Source: Aricia agestis (taxonomy: Eukaryota; Arthropoda; Insecta; Lepidoptera; Lycaenidae). From it: a DNA stretch of 64,000 bases. The stretch lies in NCBI RefSeq assembly GCF_905147365.1, contig NC_056419.1:8811501-8875500 (forward strand), given 5' to 3'. Each line of letters begins with the position of its first letter. Position 1 is the first letter of the stretch. The position numbers and the translations under genes are program-made. Shown here one piece after another: positions 58,220 through 64,000 of this stretch. A model generated the notes under the pieces. That model ran no database searches. It was not told the DNA's origin and worked only from the letters and a program-made list of their open reading frames with translations.

Positions 58220-61200
58220 ATGGCTATGAGAAAGAGAAGCGGATCTGGGTCCAAAAGACACTTGAAAGAGAAAGTGGTGCAAATATATGAGTCGTTTTTC
58301 AAAGGTGAAGACCTTACAAGTAGTAATCCAACATTTTGGGATGAGTTCTTTCTTTTAAAACCCAAGATTCCACAGTTAGAAGCTGAAATGCAAAAACTGA
58401 CAGCCGAACAGATGGTAAACATGAAAGAGAATATTAATTTACTTGTCAGTCAGTGTATTGAAATGCTAGGCCAGGAACATCACATCAGGTAAACATTATT
58501 TAATCAACTAATAACAGGTAATTAAACAGGCGAGTCAGGAGAATGTTAAGCAAAAAAATATATGTATCAAACTTTTTACTAAGCATTGTTATTCAATAAA
58601 CTTTGAATTTTTATAAATATTTTTTGGAAGACTAAATTGAATTGATTTTTTTACAGATTAGTTTATGCCCTTCAAACATTTAGTGCAATATTAACAACTA
58701 TTTATGACAGAGTGAGACAAGATGCAAGTATAAATATGAAACATGTGTTATTAGGAACTGACAATGCAAATATAAGGATGCAAAAACTTCTAGAACATTG
58801 CAGTACTATTCTGTCAGGTAACAAATATTTTATTGAACAGTTATCCTACTAATAAAAAATGTTTCACAAGTTGTAATATGTGACAAGCAATATAATTTTC
58901 TTTATTCAGGTGATGTTCCCGAGAGTTTGAAGTCCATGGTTCTGAAGCTGCTACTGATTATAGCTACAGGAGTTGACAATATAGATGACAATCCTCTTGT
59001 TGAGTACCTTATGCAGAATTCACTATTTGAACCATTGGTACAACTACTGTGTACATCAACAGAAAGGCAACAACATGGTAAGTTTGTGCCCAGACAACAA
59101 AGAAAAGTTAATTGATTTTACTTAACCCATCAAGCCCCATAAGCTCACCGGTGAGCGAGACACAATAGAATAACAATAGATTTCCAAGAATCCATGATTG
59201 AAGGATTAAACATGTTAAGCTCCTTTTTTTGTTAAGCTCCTTTAACTTAAACATGTTAGGATTAATTTAATAAAGCCTTTATTTACTGATACCATTTTTA
59301 CATAGAATTATAATATTTCAGATTATGATTAGACATCGGTGTCAGTTTGCCCTTTGGCAAAGGCCTCCCCTAGACTTCGCCACGTTTGTCTGTCTGTGAC
59401 CGTCCTCTGCCACAATGCTCCGGCCATTTTTTTTAAGTTGTCTTCCCATCTCTTTCTTGGGCGTCCTTTCTTTCTTTTACTATCCCGAGGATACCACATT
59501 GTTATATCTTTTGACCATTTATTTCTCTTGTTTCTTATCATATGGCCTGCCCAGCTCCATTTAAGTTTCTTTACAGTGTATGTGACATCAATGAGTTTTG
59601 TTTTCTTTCTAATTTCTGTTAGTTTATTTTTGTCCGTTAGCTTGATGTTCAGAATACTTCTTTCCATTCTACTTTGGCAAACTTTGAGTGCTTTGTGTTC
59701 TTTCTTTGTAAGAGCCCAAATTTGTGCGCCATAAGTAAAGCATGGCAGTACACATGAATCATAAACTCTTTTTTTGTCTTTCATAGGTATGTGTGGATTT
59801 TTAAGTACTTCCTTAAGGGACCAATATCTCTTCCAAGCATTGTTTATTCTGACATCTATTTCTTTGTGCATTTGGTTTTCTGGAGAAATAATTTGACCCA
59901 GGTATGTATATTGATTGACATACTCTATTTGGTTACAATCCAGCAAGATAGGTGATTTGTCATTAGTTTAGTCTTTTCTGTATTCATAGTCAGGCCTACA
60001 ATTTTGCTTTCTCTTTCTAGTTGGATTAACATTTCTTTGAGGTGTTGTTGATTATCTGTAATCAATATCAGATCATCGGTGAATCTTAGGTGATTTAGTT
60101 TTTCTCCATTTACGTTTATACCAAAACCATCCCAGTCCATTTTTCTGAATATATGTTCGAGTATTGCCGAGAATAACTTTGGAGAAAGGGGGTCTCCTTG
60201 GCGTACACCTTTCATTATCTTGAAGGGTTGTCCTTTCCTTTCTGTTTGGATCTTTGCTGTTGACTCTCTATAAATGTTTTGTAGTATCCTTATGTATTTG
60301 GGGTGTATTCCTTGTGATTTTAAGGCTTCCCACATGTGGTTGTGTTTTATAGAATCAAATGCTTTATTGTAGTCTTCAAAAGCCATGTAGTATTTTTTCC
60401 CATATTCGTTGCTCCTTTCTATAATCTGCTTTACCACATGGATGTGATCCATAGTGGAAAAGTCTTTTCGGAAGCCTGCTTGTTCTTTAGGTTGGTTGTT
60501 ATCTAGAACTGTACTAAGTCGGTTTAAAAGCACTTTTGAAAACACTTTGTATGAATTTCATATCAGACTAATGGGCCTGTAGTTATTAATCTCTGCCTTG
60601 TCCCCTTGTGAAGCAATGTAATAGTTGATGTCGTCCATTGTCTTGGTATGATTTCGTTATCTAAAATTTCGTTAAATATTTTTGTGATAGTTTTTAGAGT
60701 GTATTCAAGACATCCTTTTAGAATTTCATTTGATATTTTATCTTCTCCAGGAGCTTTGCTGTTTTTCTGGGACAATATTGCCCATCTTACTTCTGATTCT
60801 AAAATTGGTGGTATTATGTCTTCATTTTCATCCTTTGGTAGGTGTTGTTTATTATTGCAAGGTGTGTCTTTATACAATTTACTGTAGAACTCGGTTGCAG
60901 TTTCGGTAATTTGTTGTCTTCTTGACTCTTTTTTTCCTGATACATTATTTTTTACGCATGGGATCCAACAGTTATTTTCTCTTAACTCTTTTAAAGCTTT
61001 TTTAATTCCACCTGATTTTTCTATATGGTATTGAATAGTCATATTCCTTAGTTCTTTCCTGTGCTATCTAATTTTTTCTTTTATTTCTTTACTAAGTTTT
61101 GATATTTCATGTTAGGATAGCTTTGTTTTAATCTAATATTATTATTTATTATACAGGTGATTATTTAATATTTCTCAATAATTAATTTACACTCCTGAAT

Positions 61201-64000
61201 ATAAGCAATATAATTCGTTCTGTAAAGTTTTCAAACAGAATAAATGATCACCTGTATATTTATAGCTATGTCTCTGATAGCTGCATGTACTTACAGACCT
61301 GATAATGCTAATATTTATTATTTACTTTTTGTAAGGTTATGATGTTGTGCTGCTACTCATGTTCCTGGTGAACTATAAGAAACAAGAATCTGCTAATCCT
61401 TACATTGTGAAGCTGTCAATACTTGATGATGAATTAGCACTTAATGGGTAAGTTCGATATGGATGCATAAGAAAACTGAAACTATACTCAGGGCTCAGGC
61501 ACAAAATTATGTAGACTGTGTAATCCCATGTCCCATTCTACTTCCATGTTAAATTACATCAAAACTAGTTCAGTAGTTTCTGAGCTAACATACTGCAAAC
61601 AAATAATTCCTATTTATTATATAAGACATGCATACTATTAACATAATTATTATCACCGTTTGCATGTGTCTTCTACAATTAGAATACAAATTGCGATGAA
61701 GAACTTTCTGATTGTATGCATGGGACTAGGAAGTATATTATTTTGCATTTTTTTCAGATATGGTCAAGTGATAACAGCTGCACTAAATGACTTTGTGATG
61801 TCCACGTTTGGGGGCATGCAGGGCAGTGGCGGGGGCTGGCTGTCCTCCATCACGAGTATGGTCGGTGGGATCTTCTTGAGCAATGACGAAACACAAGTTG
61901 TGAGGGGTCAGAGAAATGGGTGAGCAACTGTATAAAATTCTTAGAAGAGTGTGGAGTCAAAGAAACTTGCGCTATGATGTGTTGTCGAGATCAAAACAGA
62001 CAGAATGTCAACTATTTCTATTTTATTTTCACTCGACTTATTAATGTAGGTAAGTAAATAATTCTCCAACGCCGTTAAGTGGTAATGGTAAATTGCTTTA
62101 CGATACGCAACAAAAGAGATAAAAAATCTAAAAATCGACAGAAGATGGATATCGGCAATCTGTCATTTGCATCTTACTGCAACTTGTTTCTAAAGAACTT
62201 CCCTTCCGACTATACCTGTTTACAAAAGCACTTATCGTGTGACTATACCTGAAAGGCGAAACCGCACTAGGTGACACTACGCTGCAATGAACCAACGCGA
62301 CATGGAACGGCCAATATTATATGAAATCGTAGTTCTTTGTATGAAATCGTAGGAGAATATACACAAAATCACTTATCGCCCGACTGTACCCAATAATAAC
62401 TTGACTTGTGCACTCGACTGTACAGAGGCGGCGAAGAAGGCATGCTGCTGGCGCTGTACGAAGCGGCGCACCTCAACCGCAACTTTATGACGACGCTGGC
62501 GCATTCCTCTGCGGCTGCGTCGTCCGCGCCCCCATCCCCGCCCGCCACGCTGCCGCCGCACCAGGTTAGTGTAAATATACCCTTTTAATAAAAAAAATGA
62601 GGTGTCAAGGGACACCCGGATCGAACGAAGTTGCTTTCTATGAGAGAGAGAGACAGACAGGGAAACACACGCAGCTTACTACTATAGCAAAAAGTGTCGT
62701 TACAACTTTTGGTCTTAATTTTTTCCGTCTAGCTCTAGCTCTTTTCGCAACGCACGATAAGGAACATCGTTCCAAAAAAAAACAATTGCGTTGTACTCTG
62801 TTACTCTCATGACTAATACAAACCGGACTCGAAAGACGATGCGCCTCAAGCTACAATCCGACAAGACAGGGTAAGTTCGGATAGATTGTGATGAACTTAA
62901 CAAAAACACCCAACAAGTCAATGGCTAAGTCATTATTTGCTTGTGTTTACAGACTCCACCTAATTTGGCCCAGATACAAGCGCTGGATAACGAACAGCCG
63001 ACGAATTTGTTGGTTACATTCTTTCAATATTGGTAAGTTTAATGTATACATGTATTTTTAAGACTGTTAGGCTCACTTGCGCCAGTCGTGGTTAAATGTA
63101 ATCCTTGTTTAAATTAGTTGTTAGTCATAATCGGAATTATAATATTTTGGCTAATGATACTAACAATCGCCCTGGCGCTTAAAGTCTTAAACCTTAATCT
63201 GTTACCAAGTAAGTAAATTAGATCTATGTTTCAGTTCCATCGTAATGGCTGACACGAGGACAGAAGCGAGCATAAACAAGTGCAGTCTCTGCTTCATAAC
63301 CCTCACCTGTTTGGTAGAAGAACAATTCGCCAACTCTATTATGCACGACCAAAATTTGACTTTCAAGGTAAATATAAAATAATAGTAATAATTATTATGT
63401 ACTCGTTTTCTTACTGATTAATTTTGTTGCTAAAAAGCTGTAGTGACTGTTCTGGTTTTAACTGTTTGAGAAATTGACTTTACATAGCCCAACCAAATAA
63501 CGTAAGACCCCGGCATCTGCTTGTAAATCAATTTCTCTAATCGTGCAAAAATTTATTTGAAAAATTAATCTTTTTTTTTTGTACAGGTTCAACTATACAG
63601 ACTACCGATGCGACACAGAAAAATATTGCCCGAGGAACCACCATCGCAGCCGCTTGCTTCCACATTAATAGGTAAGTGTTTACATGTTAAAATGAAACAC
63701 AAAATGTTTCCTTTTTCATTCTTCTCGTTACGTAACTAATGTAATATTCCACTCCAAAGCTCGTATTTCGTATTCGAAAGCTCGTATTCTACTCGTATTG
63801 TACTCGTATTTGAACCTAAACAAAGGCCATTAAGACTATTCTATGGAGACTAGACAGGACCTTTTAATTCCAGCAAACATGGAATTTTATACTTTCCACA
63901 TGATATAAAATTTCCAGATCTACTCGTGGAGTTCATAATGTGTCATCTTCTGAAACGATTCCCCGGGGAACTATACTCCCTGTGTAACGGAGTTCTACTC
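58220..64000 (+). CDS. ARMH3: ARMH3 (C10orf76) armadillo-like helical protein, 5' part
   Basis: In mammals ARMH3 binds PI4KB/GBF1 at the Golgi and supports PI4P and Golgi maintenance, so a similar cytoplasmic role is expected. Exons: 58220-58488, 58657-58817, 58910-59077, 61336-61447, 61758-61919, 62426-62564, 62953-63032, 63235-63367, 63587-63671 and 63918-64000 (runs off). The frame holds across all ten, 464 residues; the human protein has 689. Recognisable segments are FWDEFFLLKPKIPQLEAEMQ, GYDVVLLLMFLVNYKKQESA, NPYIVKLSILDDELALNG, LYEAAHLNRNFMTTLA and LYRLPMRHRK. It looks wholly alpha-helical, with a Pro/Ala-rich loop in exon 6. The ATG at 58220 has AAAATGG context. No signal peptide or membrane segment. 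Confidence 0.92.
59127..59200 (+). mobile_element. 5' fragment of the SINE-like repeat
   Basis: CATCAAGCCCCATAAGCTCACCGGTGAGCG... through GACACAATAGAATAAC is the same as 35524-35580. Only the 5' part is present. Confidence 0.5.
59263..61107 (-). mobile_element. RTE-type LINE, 5'-truncated, with 11-bp target duplication
   Basis: CATGTTAGGAT occurs at 59252-59262 and 61108-61118, bounding 1,845 bp of minus-strand LINE in ARMH3 intron 3, antisense to the gene. It carries the second half of ORF2 in three frame pieces and ends with AATAAAGGC (plus-strand GCCTTTATT), like the 48690 element. It belongs to a different subfamily, as protein identity to the 48690 copy is only partial. Confidence 0.88.
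59329..61042 (-). pseudogene. LINE ORF2 remnant (reverse transcriptase)
   Basis: 61042-60563 has KNSKAPGEDKISNEILKG and WTTSTITLLHKG. 60545-59925 has PKEQAGFRKDFSTMDHIHVV, FEDYNKAFDSIKHNHMWEAL and GVRQGDPLSPKLFSAIL, and the catalytic box reads LRFTDDLIL instead of FADD. 59946-59329 has the C-terminal part (YTYLGQIIS, CFTYGAQIWAL, WAGHMIRNKRNKWSKD, KGRPRKRWEDNLK) ending at a stop. Two frameshifts separate the pieces, so the protein is not made. Confidence 0.85.
61154..61254. mobile_element. 101-bp Tc1/mariner-like MITE in ARMH3 intron 3
   Basis: CAGGTGATTATTTA and TAAATGATCACCTG are inverted ends, with TA on both sides. It lies 46 bp from the LINE target duplication and about 80 bp before exon 4. 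Confidence 0.75.

Noticed and set aside
1..64000. tRNA, rRNA or snRNA genes
   Set aside because: No A/B-box pair with a cloverleaf, and no rRNA or snRNA core sequence was recognised on either strand by eye. A tRNA scan would settle it.
1..64000. A novel multi-gene system or gene cluster
   Set aside because: The three genes are conserved single-copy types with unrelated roles, and the rest is repeats and introns.

Overview
This window comes from an insect nuclear genome, almost certainly a lepidopteran. The DNA is AT-rich, genes are split into many short exons with GT-AG introns, and the non-coding sequence is crowded with repeats I recognise as typical of moths and butterflies: Lep1-type Helitron-like elements ending in CTAGT, RTE-type LINEs, hairpin MITEs and a piggyBac relic. 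The species cannot be named from sequence alone.

Layout. (1) 1-697: right end of a decayed piggyBac-like transposon. (2) 702-18646: about 18 kb with no supported gene, probably 5' flank or a very long first intron of the next gene, holding Helitron, LINE and MITE copies and a 300-bp inverted repeat pair. (3) 18647-41218, plus strand: a nearly complete sevenless/ROS1 receptor tyrosine kinase. I could join 35 exons in one open frame (7,269 nt including the stop, 2,422 residues). It has nine fibronectin III regions, three YWTD-type propellers, one membrane helix and a tyrosine kinase. The signal-peptide exon was not found. (4) 42805-55042, minus strand: a complete 13-exon SNIP1 gene (617 residues) with a C-terminal FHA domain, tail-to-tail with sev. 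One intron holds a 4 kb RTE-type LINE, and another holds three tandem partial copies of the preceding exon. (5) 55166-57430: the gap between two divergent genes, with a 687-bp hAT-type element close to the SNIP1 start. (6) 58220-64000, plus strand: the first 464 residues of ARMH3 (C10orf76), running off the window, with an antisense 5'-truncated LINE in one intron.

The three genes have unrelated jobs: cell-surface signalling, nuclear RNA processing or transcription, and Golgi lipid and trafficking support. Nothing suggests functional clustering. I found no tRNA, rRNA, CRISPR array or new multi-gene system. The most unusual points are the tandem partial-exon array in SNIP1, the loss of the APE-motif proline in the sev kinase, well-bounded nested transposons with readable target duplications, and a paired-hairpin insertion scar in the LINE reverse transcriptase.
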